Positions 1 through 6,719 of a stretch of 15,717 nucleotides of DNA are shown here, piece after piece. The DNA is taken from contig NZ_GL891979.1 of NCBI RefSeq assembly GCF_000213555.1, forward strand, positions 871,092-886,808, in the 5' to 3' direction. The notes under the pieces were generated by a model. That model saw nothing but the letters and a program-made list of their open reading frames with translations, did no database searches and was not told where the DNA came from. Position 1 is the stretch's first letter. Every line of letters begins with the position of its first letter. The stretch comes from Dysgonomonas gadei ATCC BAA-286. GTDB taxonomy: Bacteria > Bacteroidota > Bacteroidia > Bacteroidales > Dysgonomonadaceae. Made by a program: the position numbers and the translations under genes.

Positions 1-371
1 ACGTTACCATCAACTTGAATGTCAAAATCAATATCGGCACGGCATTTTTGCGCTTGGGTAATCATCAGGGAGGCTAATTCCTCAAAAATCCGATAATCAC
101 GATTCGCGTTAGCTCGGGACAGAGTGGAAAGAGCGATACTCTTTCCAAAACCCAAACGATACGATTTCTGGTGGTGTGCATCAGTCAAAATGCACAAATC
201 ACGCATACTATCGCAGTTTGAGAGTTGCCCGAACATCATCATGAGCAGTTGATTCCAGCAGGAAAAATCACGAATCCTCATATTCCCCCTGTATTTTTTG
301 ACGATGTATTTAAATTGTTCATACGGCAAAAAATCAGTCAATTGAGCGAAAACATATTTGTCTTGATTCAT
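1..371 (-). CDS. IS4-family transposase, N-terminal part (cut by window edge)
   Basis: Translating the minus strand from the ATG at 371-369 gives 123 uninterrupted codons that run off the left edge of the window. The protein begins MNQDKYVFAQLTDFLPYEQF and has the DUF4372 signature seen at the N terminus of many Bacteroidetes IS4-type transposases. It shows F36-x-C38-W39-N-Q near the start of the conserved block, then a hydrophobic run and GQLSN, then S55-M-R-D58, and later ANANRDYRIFEE around residues 87-98. In this family the first catalytic Asp lies just beyond the point where the window stops, so no DDE residue is visible. The start fits the family, and a hairpin and a promoter-like element sit directly upstream of it. 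It is intact as far as it can be read, but whether the whole gene is intact is unknown. Confidence 0.85.
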   Translation of the reverse strand, partial: MNQDKYVFAQLTDFLPYEQFKYIVKKYRGNMRIRDFSCWNQLLMMMFGQLSNCDSMRDLCILTDAHHQKSYRLGFGKSIALSTLSRANANRDYRIFEELASLMITQAQKCRADIDFDIQVDGN

Positions 372-373
372 AA

Positions 374-391
374 CAGGTTACATTTAACCTG
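374..391 (-). promoter_or_regulatory. Hairpin just upstream of the transposase start codon
   Basis: CAGGTTA (374-380) and TAACCTG (385-391) form a perfect 7-bp stem around the 4-nt loop CATT. The stem ends only 2 nt before the transposase ATG. In a transcript entering from outside the element it would cover the ribosome-binding region. Several insertion sequences (IS10 and IS50 are the classic cases) use such a hairpin to block translation from read-through mRNA. The hairpin is seen directly; the function is inferred. Confidence 0.55.
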
Positions 392-424
392 CAAAATTAT
401 CATTTCAAATCGGGGGAAAAGAAA
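392..424 (-). promoter_or_regulatory. Candidate transposase promoter (Bacteroidetes type)
   Basis: On the minus strand TAATTTTG (399-392) matches the Bacteroidetes -7 consensus TAnnTTTG. A TTTC (424-421), close to the -33 TTTG, lies upstream with a 21-nt spacer. Transcription would begin at about 385-388, inside the first arm of the start-codon hairpin. The element's own mRNA would then lack that arm. Confidence 0.45.
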
Positions 425-695
425 ATCAACCGTAAATATCTGATATACAAAAATTTCAAAGAACTATTTTATAACTTAACGCAACACTAATGATGAAGAA
501 TTAATAATCCTCATATTTCTTTTTCCCTCTATTTTAACAATATACAATCCCTTCGATAGATTAAATTAACCTTAATTAAATGTATATAGTTAAAAGGTAA
601 CAAAGTAAACACTTTTATTATATTTTACTATCTGCTACTATTTCACACGTTTATTTTTTCAGATATAAGTTAATGCTTATATTCATATAGATAAA
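425..695. other. AT-rich intergenic stretch without a gene
   Basis: No convincing coding frame is seen on either strand between the transposase control region and the permease stop codon. It should contain the right end of the insertion sequence. A 7-bp AT-rich inverted repeat (ATATAAG at 663-669 and CTTATAT at 676-682) lies 14 nt beyond the permease stop. It lacks a following U tract in the direction of permease transcription, so it is at best a weak terminator. Confidence 0.5.
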
Positions 696-1727
696 TCAAT
701 TGAAATATTGTATCTTTTTCTGATTCAAAATCACATATATGATAACCGGAGCACCGAATATCGGAGTTATCGCATTCAGAGGCAATGAACCCGAGGCGCC
801 CGGAAGCACACTTATCAGGTTGCATATAAGAGCCATTACCGAACCTATCAGAATAGTAAAAGGCAACAACGACTTATGATTGGATGTTCCCAACAGCAAA
901 CGCGCGATATGGGGAACTGCCAGACCGATAAATGCAATAGGCCCGCAAAAAGCACAAGTTATTGCCGTCAAAAGACCTGCACATAATAATAAAAGGAAGC
1001 GAATCAATTTTATATTCACCCCCAGATTGGCTGCATACCTTTCTCCCAATAACAAAGCATTCAATGGTTTAATCAATAAAACAGACAATAAAAGACCTAT
1101 ACTCACCACTATGCAATAAAATGGTAATTGTTCGGTGGATACACCTGAAAAATCTCCCATGCCCCAAATCATAAAAGAGTAAGCGTCTTCGCTTGTACTC
1201 CAAAATTTAAGGATGGAAATAACGGAAGAAGTAAGATAACCCACCATAATACCTATTATTAGCAGCATAACATTGTTGCGAATAACAGATGCGAAGCCCA
1301 TGATAATGGCAAGAATGAGAGCTGCCCCCACAAAAGCGCCGAATACAATACTCATCGAATAAGAGAAATCGAATCCACCAACAGAACCTATTGTGTTACC
1401 TATCAGCAAAATAACAAGCGCCACACCTAAGTTTGCCCCCGAACTTATACCCAAAATCCCAGCATCGGCCAGCGGATTACGAAAAGCTGTCTGCAATAGC
1501 AATCCCGATACAGCTATGCCTCCTCCGGTAAATAAAGCAGTGATGGCCTGTGGCAATCGGGATTGTAATACAATATATTCCCATGCCTGCTTCTCAACTT
1601 CATTTCCTGCCAATATATTGAAGATAGCGTGAGCCGGAATGGATACAGAGCCTAGAAATAGGTTTGCGCTAAACAAAATAGGGATACTTATCGTAAATAG
1701 AAGGCTATATATGAGACTTTTAGACAT
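696..1727 (-). CDS. FecCD/BtuC-family ABC transporter permease
   Basis: This is an inner-membrane permease of the type that imports ferric siderophores, heme or cobalamin with a periplasmic binding protein and a cytoplasmic ATPase. At 343 residues it has the normal family length and about ten hydrophobic segments. Family motifs appear in order: RLPQ at 57-60, an SG...Q...RNPLA block at 74-87 running into GILGISSGA at 90-98, GERYAANLG at 228-236, GPIAFIGLAVPHIARLLLG at 262-280 (the loop that contacts the ATPase), and PIFGAPV at 322-328. The substrate cannot be read from the permease alone. Its binding protein and ATPase are not beside it: upstream is a C69 peptidase, and downstream is a gene-free stretch followed by an IS4 element. 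The start is an ATG 16 nt after a strong hairpin, so expression depends on read-through or a promoter overlapping that hairpin. Confidence 0.93.
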   Translation of the reverse strand: MSKSLIYSLLFTISIPILFSANLFLGSVSIPAHAIFNILAGNEVEKQAWEYIVLQSRLPQAITALFTGGGIAVSGLLLQTAFRNPLADAGILGISSGANLGVALVILLIGNTIGSVGGFDFSYSMSIVFGAFVGAALILAIIMGFASVIRNNVMLLIIGIMVGYLTSSVISILKFWSTSEDAYSFMIWGMGDFSGVSTEQLPFYCIVVSIGLLLSVLLIKPLNALLLGERYAANLGVNIKLIRFLLLLCAGLLTAITCAFCGPIAFIGLAVPHIARLLLGTSNHKSLLPFTILIGSVMALICNLISVLPGASGSLPLNAITPIFGAPVIIYVILNQKKIQYFN

Positions 1728-1743
1728 TTTCTTATTTTTAAAG

Positions 1744-1767
1744 AAGCCCCTCGGAAAAGAGGGGCTT
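1744..1767 (-). terminator. Hairpin terminator after the C69 peptidase gene
   Basis: AAGCCCCTC (1744-1752) pairs perfectly with GAGGGGCTT (1759-1767), a GC-rich 9-bp stem with a 6-nt loop. It lies 20 nt beyond the peptidase stop. In the leftward direction it is followed by CTTTAAAAA, so the U tract is short. It also lies immediately ahead of the permease, leaving only 16 nt for a leader, which makes an attenuator or leaky terminator possible. Confidence 0.7.
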
Positions 1768-1787
1768 ATATTTTAAGAATGATGTAG

Positions 1788-3422
1788 TTAATACAATACT
1801 TTATATTTGTCTCCGGTTTCTTTCACCACTTGCCGGTAAAATTCTTTCGGATAACCTACACGCTGTGGTGAAGACGGTTTTCCATGCTCGTTACGGATAA
1901 ACTCACCGTCTTTTTCCTTGCGTACTACGCCATCCATATACTTAATAACAAGGAACTCGCCCAACTTCTTCCATTTGTCAAATGCATACTGAGCTTGCTC
2001 TCCACTATATTTAGTGAGGAACTGAACAGCTTGTTCAGACGATTTTTCGTACAATGCAAGAGCTTCTTTATCGGTTTTGTCCTGTTCGGCAAAGAATTTA
2101 CTTTCCAACTCTTTTTGTACCTTTTCCAGATCCGGATGCATATAGCTATATTTATTATATACCATGTTTGATACCCAGTTCTGAATCCAGAAACTGGATG
2201 TCCATGAGAAAGTATACAAATCACCGTTCCCTTCCCGGTAGCATTCCGGTACTTCAGTTATAGAGCAATACATAGGGGTGAAAACTGTCTGATCGGCATC
2301 GTCCGTTCCAAACCAAAGGATACCACCTATTGGATCAGGCAACCATGAGCGCATTTGAGATGTAAACACAAATCCGGTTTGCTGAGTCGCCACAGGACGT
2401 TCGTTACAATACTGAACCGAATCCGACTCCCAGGTCAGAGGAGCCCATCGATATGGAGACTTGAACGGGCCGGCACCTACATCATTGGTCCAGTCCAGTT
2501 CAGTACCTTCATAGTGGTCACGCATCATTTCCTGCACATCAGCTATTGATAACTTTCTGTCGGGTTTGATGTATAGAGGCATTGGCTCTTGAGTCTTACC
2601 TTGCGCATAAGTCACAAACTTTGCCATATCTTTATTATAGCGGTTAAAGAAAGTCCATACACGGGCTTCACAGAAACGCTGTCCGCCAAAATCTAGAGGA
2701 TTGTAAGCTTTAGCAAAACTGAAATCAGCATCCTTTCCTTTATAGTACCCTTTTTCTTTAGCAAAAGAAATTACGTCTTTCGAATATATACAATTTTCCG
2801 GATCGTTTAGCGGAAACTGTTGTATACGTGCCTGATTGGCATGAGCGGATATGCAATCGTCAGGAATACGCACAGCTACCCAGACGGCGCCTTTGTTTCC
2901 TTTACCTTTACCTATCATCTCCAGTACCCAGATTTCATTGGGGTCGCCGATAGAAAAAGATTCGCCACCACTATAATAGCCATATTCGGCTACCAAGTCT
3001 GTCATTATCTTTATTGCTTCCCGTGCATTCTTCGCTCTTTGCAGAGTTATATATATAAGACTACCATAATCCATTATTCCATCCGGATCAGCCAGTTCTT
3101 CCCGTCCTCCGAAAGTTGTTTCACCGATAGTAACCTGATGTTCATTCATGTTTCCCACCACATTATAGGTCTGGGCAGGTTGGGTTATCTCACCCATATA
3201 TCTTCCGGTATCCCATTCATACACTTTCAGCATATCGCCTTTAGCCCATTTTTTAGCAGGCCAATGATAGAGTTCACCGAATAAAGCGTAAGAATCGGCA
3301 GAATAACTGATAATAGTTGAGCCGTCGAGAGATGCTTTTTTGCCAACTAAAAAATTTGTGCAAGCAAATACGTGAATCTGGGCGACTAAACAAAAGAGAG
3401 TAAATAAAAATATCTTCTTCAT
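1788..3422 (-). CDS. Secreted C69-family dipeptidase (N-terminal Cys hydrolase)
   Basis: This is a member of peptidase family C69 (PepD-like, Ntn-hydrolase fold), 544 residues from the chosen start. The ATG at 3422 begins MKKIFLFTLFCLVAQIHVFA, a typical signal peptide. Cleavage after A20 would expose Cys21, the expected N-terminal nucleophile, in the motif CTNFLVGKKASLDGST. Further family features are GETTFGG (100-106), DPDGIMDYG (112-120), the GGESFSIGDPNEIWVLE block (152-168) and ISAHANQARI (191-200). The frame stays open for 82 codons upstream, but that part is AT-rich repeat translated into a Phe/Tyr-rich string and would bury the signal peptide. Family members cleave dipeptides, so it probably works in the periplasm or outside the cell on peptide scavenging. 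A hairpin separates it from the downstream permease, and any functional link between them is uncertain. Confidence 0.92.
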   Translation of the reverse strand: MKKIFLFTLFCLVAQIHVFACTNFLVGKKASLDGSTIISYSADSYALFGELYHWPAKKWAKGDMLKVYEWDTGRYMGEITQPAQTYNVVGNMNEHQVTIGETTFGGREELADPDGIMDYGSLIYITLQRAKNAREAIKIMTDLVAEYGYYSGGESFSIGDPNEIWVLEMIGKGKGNKGAVWVAVRIPDDCISAHANQARIQQFPLNDPENCIYSKDVISFAKEKGYYKGKDADFSFAKAYNPLDFGGQRFCEARVWTFFNRYNKDMAKFVTYAQGKTQEPMPLYIKPDRKLSIADVQEMMRDHYEGTELDWTNDVGAGPFKSPYRWAPLTWESDSVQYCNERPVATQQTGFVFTSQMRSWLPDPIGGILWFGTDDADQTVFTPMYCSITEVPECYREGNGDLYTFSWTSSFWIQNWVSNMVYNKYSYMHPDLEKVQKELESKFFAEQDKTDKEALALYEKSSEQAVQFLTKYSGEQAQYAFDKWKKLGEFLVIKYMDGVVRKEKDGEFIRNEHGKPSSPQRVGYPKEFYRQVVKETGDKYKVLY

Positions 3423-3489
3423 AGTTCTAATTTTTATAATGGTGTAAAGATAAACTTTATTCTTTATATATAAGGAAGGCATATGGATA

Positions 3490-3583
3490 AATATACAAAA
3501 GTACCGTAATGTAAATTTACAAAAGTATACAAATTGTAATATCCAAGAGTATACTAATCGATATTCAAATGTAAATAGATAAA
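3490..3583. repeat. Four 24-bp degenerate tandem repeats
   Basis: Units begin at 3490, 3514, 3538 and 3560, so the steps are 24, 24 and 22. Each has the pattern AATATaCAAAAGTA followed by a more variable half. By direct comparison unit 1 matches unit 2 at 16 of 24 positions, unit 2 matches unit 3 at 18 of 24, and unit 1 matches unit 3 at 17 of 24. Weaker relatives continue to about 3707, for example AATATAC at 3584-3590 (again 24 after the fourth unit) and a pair at 3660 and 3684. The core CAAAAGTA, read on the other strand, is TACTTTTG, a match to the Bacteroidetes -7 element, so the array is also a row of potential promoters facing the C69 peptidase gene. Confidence 0.6.
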
Positions 3584-3878
3584 AATATACTTTGAATAAT
3601 AGTGGTGTATACATTTGTTTCACCTTCGGAAATATACATATATACACTGTTAAAATAATATATTTCAAACATTATAATAATCTATATTCCAGTGTATTAA
3701 TATATATATTTAAAGCGATAATTTAATATAATAACTAATAGAGTAGGGGATATGACGATATTTAGGGGATACATAAGCTTATACACACTAATATATATAT
3801 AATTATTAATATTTTAAACAAAATATATGAAGTAATACTTATTGATATATTGATATGAGTACATTTGTATCGCAATAC

Positions 3879-3921
3879 ATTGTAAACAGGTGACAACAAT
3901 TGTAAACAACAAAAGTAAACA
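3879..3921 (+). repeat. ATTGTAAACA direct repeats ahead of the regulator gene
   Basis: ATTGTAAACA occurs at 3879-3888 and 3899-3908, exactly 20 bp apart, with a shorter GTAAACA at 3915-3921. They lie just upstream of the candidate promoter of the Cro/CI-type gene, where operators for self-regulation are common. The repeats are seen; the operator role is inference. Confidence 0.45.
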
Positions 3922-3928
3922 AACAAAA

Positions 3929-3960
3929 TTTCCTTTTGTAAAATATATTATTTACATTTG
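3929..3960 (+). promoter_or_regulatory. Candidate promoter of the Cro/CI-type regulator
   Basis: TACATTTG (3953-3960) fits the Bacteroidetes -7 element. TTTC (3929-3932), one base off the -33 TTTG, precedes it with a 20-nt spacer. The ATG follows 26 nt after the -7 element. Confidence 0.5.
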
Positions 3961-3986
3961 TTTCATCATTATATACATTACTATAT

Positions 3987-4493
3987 ATGAAAGACCGTAT
4001 CAGATTAATAATGGAGCGTGAACATCTTACTCCATCTGCGTTTGCCGACAGGTTACAACTTGGTCGGGCTGTTATATCACATATACTTAATGGACGAAAC
4101 AATCCCAGCCTGGATGTTGTTACACGTATTTTATCCAAGGTTAATTATATCAATCCCGATTGGTTGCTTACCGGAAATGGAGACATGGTCAAAACTGAGG
4201 GAGGAAAAACTTCAACTATGCAACAAGTATCTGCTCCTTCATCCTATAATTTTCATCCGGGCCAAAATCAACCGGATTTATTCTCCCAGAATTCTGTATC
4301 TCCGCCCATTTCCCCGGCAGAAACTGAATATCGCAAGGAAAATATAGTTGAGCAGGCTCAAAATACGTCCGAAAAACATACAAATCAGACAGTTATATAT
4401 CAAAAAGCACCTGAACGAAAAGTAAGTAAAATAATTATTTATTACTCGGATAATACATTTGAGACGTTCAATGCCGATAATTCACCTTTATAA
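3987..4493 (+). CDS. Cro/CI (XRE)-type helix-turn-helix regulator
   Basis: This is a 168-residue protein with an N-terminal DNA-binding HTH_3 domain at about residues 3-59: LTPSAFADRLQLGRAVISHI covers the two helices, followed by the typical GRNNPSLDVVTRIL and PDWLLTGNGDM. A low-complexity linker rich in Gln, Ser, Asn and Pro (about 67-140) leads to a short C-terminal element, RKVSKIIIYYSDNTFETF (144-161). A similar tail recurs in Bacteroidales regulators of this type and may mediate dimerisation or ligand contact. The target is unknown. It is divergent from the C69 peptidase across a repeat-rich 564-bp region, and the TTGTAAAC repeats by its own promoter suggest autoregulation. No phage or plasmid genes are beside it, so it looks like a resident chromosomal regulator. 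Confidence 0.88.
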   Translation: MKDRIRLIMEREHLTPSAFADRLQLGRAVISHILNGRNNPSLDVVTRILSKVNYINPDWLLTGNGDMVKTEGGKTSTMQQVSAPSSYNFHPGQNQPDLFSQNSVSPPISPAETEYRKENIVEQAQNTSEKHTNQTVIYQKAPERKVSKIIIYYSDNTFETFNADNSPL

Positions 4494-4499
4494 TAAAAA

Positions 4500-4529
4500 A
4501 ATAAGGGCGAAAAATCTTTCACCCTTATT
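4500..4529. terminator. Bidirectional terminator between the regulator and the tnaA operon
   Basis: AATAAGGG (4500-4507) pairs with CCCTTATT (4522-4529). After one C/A mismatch a further GAAA/TTTC (4509-4512 with 4517-4520) closes a 4-nt loop. Leftward it is followed by a run of Ts (complement of the A run at 4494-4499), a good terminator for the OsmC-like gene. Rightward it comes 6 nt after the regulator stop and serves it too. Confidence 0.8.
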
Positions 4530-4554
4530 TATACTATGAAAGTTTCCATCAGAA

Positions 4555-5070
4555 TTAATTTATTATTTCGTATTCTACCGGAGTTGGATTATCTACATTG
4601 TCTATAACTGCTCCGATTCTCAACACATCATTTATAAACAATTTCTTTTCTTCTTTTGTCATATCGGACTCGAACCGGATCTTGAGGTTCAGTCCTGAAA
4701 ACCCTGCACGATTGGCATCGTTTATACCTAATGCTTTTGAGAAATCAATGTTGCCTTCGATTTGCACAAATATATCTTTTATAATTAAGTTGCGCTGCAA
4801 TGCTAAAAGTTGCATGGTAGACACTACACAACTCCCATAGGCTATGGAAAGCATCTCCGGAGGAGTTGGTCCCAAATCATCTGCGCCGAATGCTTTAGGT
4901 TGATCTACAATTATCGTATGATTACGTACCCTACATTCCAATGTGCGGTTTCTTAATTCCGAAATTTCTGTTTTTACCCGATAAATAGCAGTATTATTTA
5001 TACTGTCATTCTGAGCGTAAAAGTTTACTGCCAACAGAATAAATAGGACGAGATTTATTATTTTTTTCAT
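4555..5070 (-). CDS. Exported OsmC-like protein with a single conserved Cys
   Basis: This 171-residue protein begins at the ATG at 5070 with MKKIINLVLFILLAVNFYAQ, a clear signal peptide with probable cleavage after residue 18-20. A longer frame starting at 5136 would lie inside tnaA and bury the signal, so it was not used. The mature part has the OsmC/Ohr fold signature: strand-rich N terminus, DLGPTPPEML (65-74), then AYGSC (77-81) with Cys81 at the peroxidatic position, and a C-terminal segment ending in PVEYEII. The second Cys that OsmC/Ohr peroxidases use to form a disulfide is not present in the C-terminal segment (RIGAVIDNVDN, 151-161). The only other Cys, Cys46, is near the N terminus. 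OsmC proteins are normally cytoplasmic, so export is unusual. It lies 11 nt after tnaA and is probably co-transcribed. Binding or thiol chemistry outside the cytoplasm is possible; the function is not known. Confidence 0.85.
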   Translation of the reverse strand: MKKIINLVLFILLAVNFYAQNDSINNTAIYRVKTEISELRNRTLECRVRNHTIIVDQPKAFGADDLGPTPPEMLSIAYGSCVVSTMQLLALQRNLIIKDIFVQIEGNIDFSKALGINDANRAGFSGLNLKIRFESDMTKEEKKLFINDVLRIGAVIDNVDNPTPVEYEIIN

Positions 5071-5081
5071 ATAAATATCTT

Positions 5082-6458
5082 TTACTTGATTTTCTCCAGT
5101 TTTACTGTAAAATGCCGCAACAAATCGGCTTCCCATACTATTTCTACACCCTTAGTGATAGATTCGCGACGGTCGAATATATTTTTCAACGCCGCAGCTA
5201 CCACATTCATATGATTGTCGGTATATACACGCCTCGGAATAGCCAATCGCAATAAGTCCAATCCGTTGAAACGGTTTTCGCGTGTTACAGGATCACGGTC
5301 AGCCAATATATATCCTATCTCGCATCCACGTATACCTGCTTCCAGATATAATTCCACAGTGAGGGTCTGCGCCGGAAATTGTTCCTTAGGTACATGAGTC
5401 AGTACTTTAGCAGCATCTACGAATATAGCATGCCCTCCTGCAGGACGTTGATATGGTATGCCGTACTCGTCGAGTTTCTTACCCAGATATTCTACCTGTT
5501 TAATGCGGCTCTCCAGATTATCAAATTCGGTGTTCTCATCAAGGCCTATGGCTAGTGCATTCATATCCCGGCCATTCATGCCACCATAAGTTATAAAGCC
5601 CTCGTAGGCAATTCCTTTTACCTTGGCCATATCATACCACGATTTCAGCCGGGTAGCAATAAACCCACCCATGTTTACAATTGCATCTTTCTTGGCGCTC
5701 ATTGTCATTGCATCGGCATTTATAAACATTTCTATACATATCTCTTTGATTGTCTTATTCTTATACCCATCTTCGCGCATTTTTATAAAATAGGCATTCT
5801 CGGCAAAACGAGCCGAGTCGAACAGTACTTTTTTGCTATACTTGTCTGCCAAAGCACGTACTTCCTTGAGATTCTGCATAGATACAGGTTGCCCACCCGC
5901 CGTATTATTTGTTATGGTAACGATAATAAACGGGATGTGGTCGCCATATTTAATCAAAGCATCTTCGAGTTTTTTTATATCCACATTCCCTTTAAACGGA
6001 ATTTCGAGCTGTGTGTCCTTTGCTTCATCGATTGTACAATCGAGAGCAACAGCTTTTCGGGACTCTATATGACCTTTTGTGGTATCGAAATGGGAATTAC
6101 CCGGACACACATCACCGTCTTTCACCAGACATGAGAATAATACGTTTTCAGCAGCACGTCCCTGATGAGTCGGCAATACATATTCAAATCCTGCGATACG
6201 GGTCACCATATCTTTCATATTATAATAAGACGTTGCTCCGGCATAGCTTTCATCTCCGAGCATCATGCCGGCCCACTGACGGTCACTCATTGCACCTGTA
6301 CCCGAATCGGTGATAAGATCTATATATACCTGCTCGGCTTTCAGTTGAAACATATTGTATCCGGCTTCTTTAAGCCATTCTTCACGTTCTTCTCTTGTAC
6401 TTTTTCGGATCGGCTCAATCATTTTTATTTTCCATGATTCTGCAAATGGTAGTTCCAT
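5082..6458 (-). CDS. tnaA: Tryptophanase (tryptophan indole-lyase)
   Basis: This PLP enzyme splits L-tryptophan into indole, pyruvate and ammonia in the cytoplasm. It is 458 residues long, close to the family norm, and matches Bacteroides tryptophanases from the first residues (MELPFAESWKIKM). Visible sites are ITDSGTGAMSDRQWA (49-63), THQGRAAEN (97-105, phosphate and substrate contacts), NNTAGGQPVS (184-193), DSARFAENAYF (214-224, PLP ring-binding Asp) and SAKKD (254-258), where Lys257 should form the internal aldimine. Two positions separate it from its sister enzyme tyrosine phenol-lyase. It has FDTT at 124-127, with Asp125 as in tryptophanase where the lyase has Thr, and Ile381 where the lyase has its substrate-carboxylate Arg381. 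An OsmC-like gene follows 11 nt later. No tryptophan-rich TnaC leader was seen upstream, so control differs from that in enteric bacteria. Confidence 0.95.
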   Translation of the reverse strand: MELPFAESWKIKMIEPIRKSTREEREEWLKEAGYNMFQLKAEQVYIDLITDSGTGAMSDRQWAGMMLGDESYAGATSYYNMKDMVTRIAGFEYVLPTHQGRAAENVLFSCLVKDGDVCPGNSHFDTTKGHIESRKAVALDCTIDEAKDTQLEIPFKGNVDIKKLEDALIKYGDHIPFIIVTITNNTAGGQPVSMQNLKEVRALADKYSKKVLFDSARFAENAYFIKMREDGYKNKTIKEICIEMFINADAMTMSAKKDAIVNMGGFIATRLKSWYDMAKVKGIAYEGFITYGGMNGRDMNALAIGLDENTEFDNLESRIKQVEYLGKKLDEYGIPYQRPAGGHAIFVDAAKVLTHVPKEQFPAQTLTVELYLEAGIRGCEIGYILADRDPVTRENRFNGLDLLRLAIPRRVYTDNHMNVVAAALKNIFDRRESITKGVEIVWEADLLRHFTVKLEKIK

Positions 6459-6610
6459 ATATTAGTTATAAATTTTAAGTTATAAATTCTGAATTGAAGA
6501 ATGTATATACTTTAATTGTATATATAACTCATTGACTAAAACCTACTTGTTTTAGAAAACGATAAATAGAATAATGAAATAGGAAATTTATAACGTAAAA
6601 TGATCTCTAT

Positions 6611-6624
6611 CCTTAATATTAAGG
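6611..6624. promoter_or_regulatory. 14-bp perfect palindrome in the tnaA-pyrK region
   Basis: CCTTAATATTAAGG reads identically on both strands. It lies about 150 bp upstream of tnaA and about 145 bp upstream of the pyrK -7 element. It suits a dimeric regulator, but which one is unknown. Confidence 0.4.
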
Positions 6625-6719
6625 AATATGGGGCAGAATGACGTATTTTTGAAACTTAAAACCATAGTTTTCTATTGTTTCAGGTTATGAACTATATCAT
6701 AAAGATACAAAATCTTTCC

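Larger units (their letters stand above)
1..424 (-). mobile_element. IS4-type insertion sequence, 5' end (partial)
   Basis: The element contains the transposase start and its upstream control region. The extent given reaches the promoter-like element at 392-424. The true terminal inverted repeat must lie somewhere to the right, between about 424 and 695, and cannot be identified because the other end is outside the window. No target duplication can be called for the same reason. Confidence 0.6.
3423..3986. other. Very AT-rich divergent intergenic region
   Basis: This 564-bp stretch lies between the leftward C69 peptidase and the rightward regulator. No gene is supported. It holds a 24-bp degenerate tandem repeat from about 3490 (see separate entry), three plus-strand copies of TACATTTG (3610-3617, 3860-3867, 3953-3960), three exact minus-strand -7 matches (3496-3503, 3520-3527, 3566-3573), and direct repeats of ATTGTAAACA just ahead of the regulator. 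The richness of promoter-like and repeated elements suggests a control region rather than decayed coding sequence. Confidence 0.6.

Noticed and set aside
2820..3284. A 154-codon open frame antisense to the C69 peptidase
   Set aside because: It lies wholly opposite a well-supported gene, has no recognisable domain, and its composition is as expected of a shadow frame.
3360..3422. Lipoprotein signal for the C69 peptidase (Cys21 as lipidation site)
   Set aside because: The residues before Cys (V-F-A) do not fit a lipobox well because Phe is at -2, and Cys21 is the expected catalytic N-terminal nucleophile of the family, which lipidation would block.
3423..3668. An 82-codon in-frame upstream extension of the C69 peptidase
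   Set aside because: It is a Phe/Tyr-rich translation of AT-rich tandem repeats and would place the signal peptide and nucleophile Cys in the middle of the protein. The ATG at 3422 gives a classical signal peptide.
3490..3707. CRISPR array
   Set aside because: The repeats are tandem without unique spacers, degenerate, and no cas gene is nearby.
5071..5136. A 22-codon upstream extension of the OsmC-like protein
   Set aside because: It overlaps the end of tnaA and would bury the signal peptide that begins at 5070.
5082..6458. Tyrosine phenol-lyase instead of tryptophanase
   Set aside because: The lyase-specific Thr and Arg381 positions are Asp125 and Ile381 here, as in tryptophanase, and the protein matches Bacteroides TnaA throughout.
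6459..6700. A TnaC-like leader peptide controlling tnaA
   Set aside because: No minus-strand Trp codon lies in a short frame near tnaA (only one CCA in this stretch, at 6662-6664), so the enteric-type tryptophan leader is not supported.
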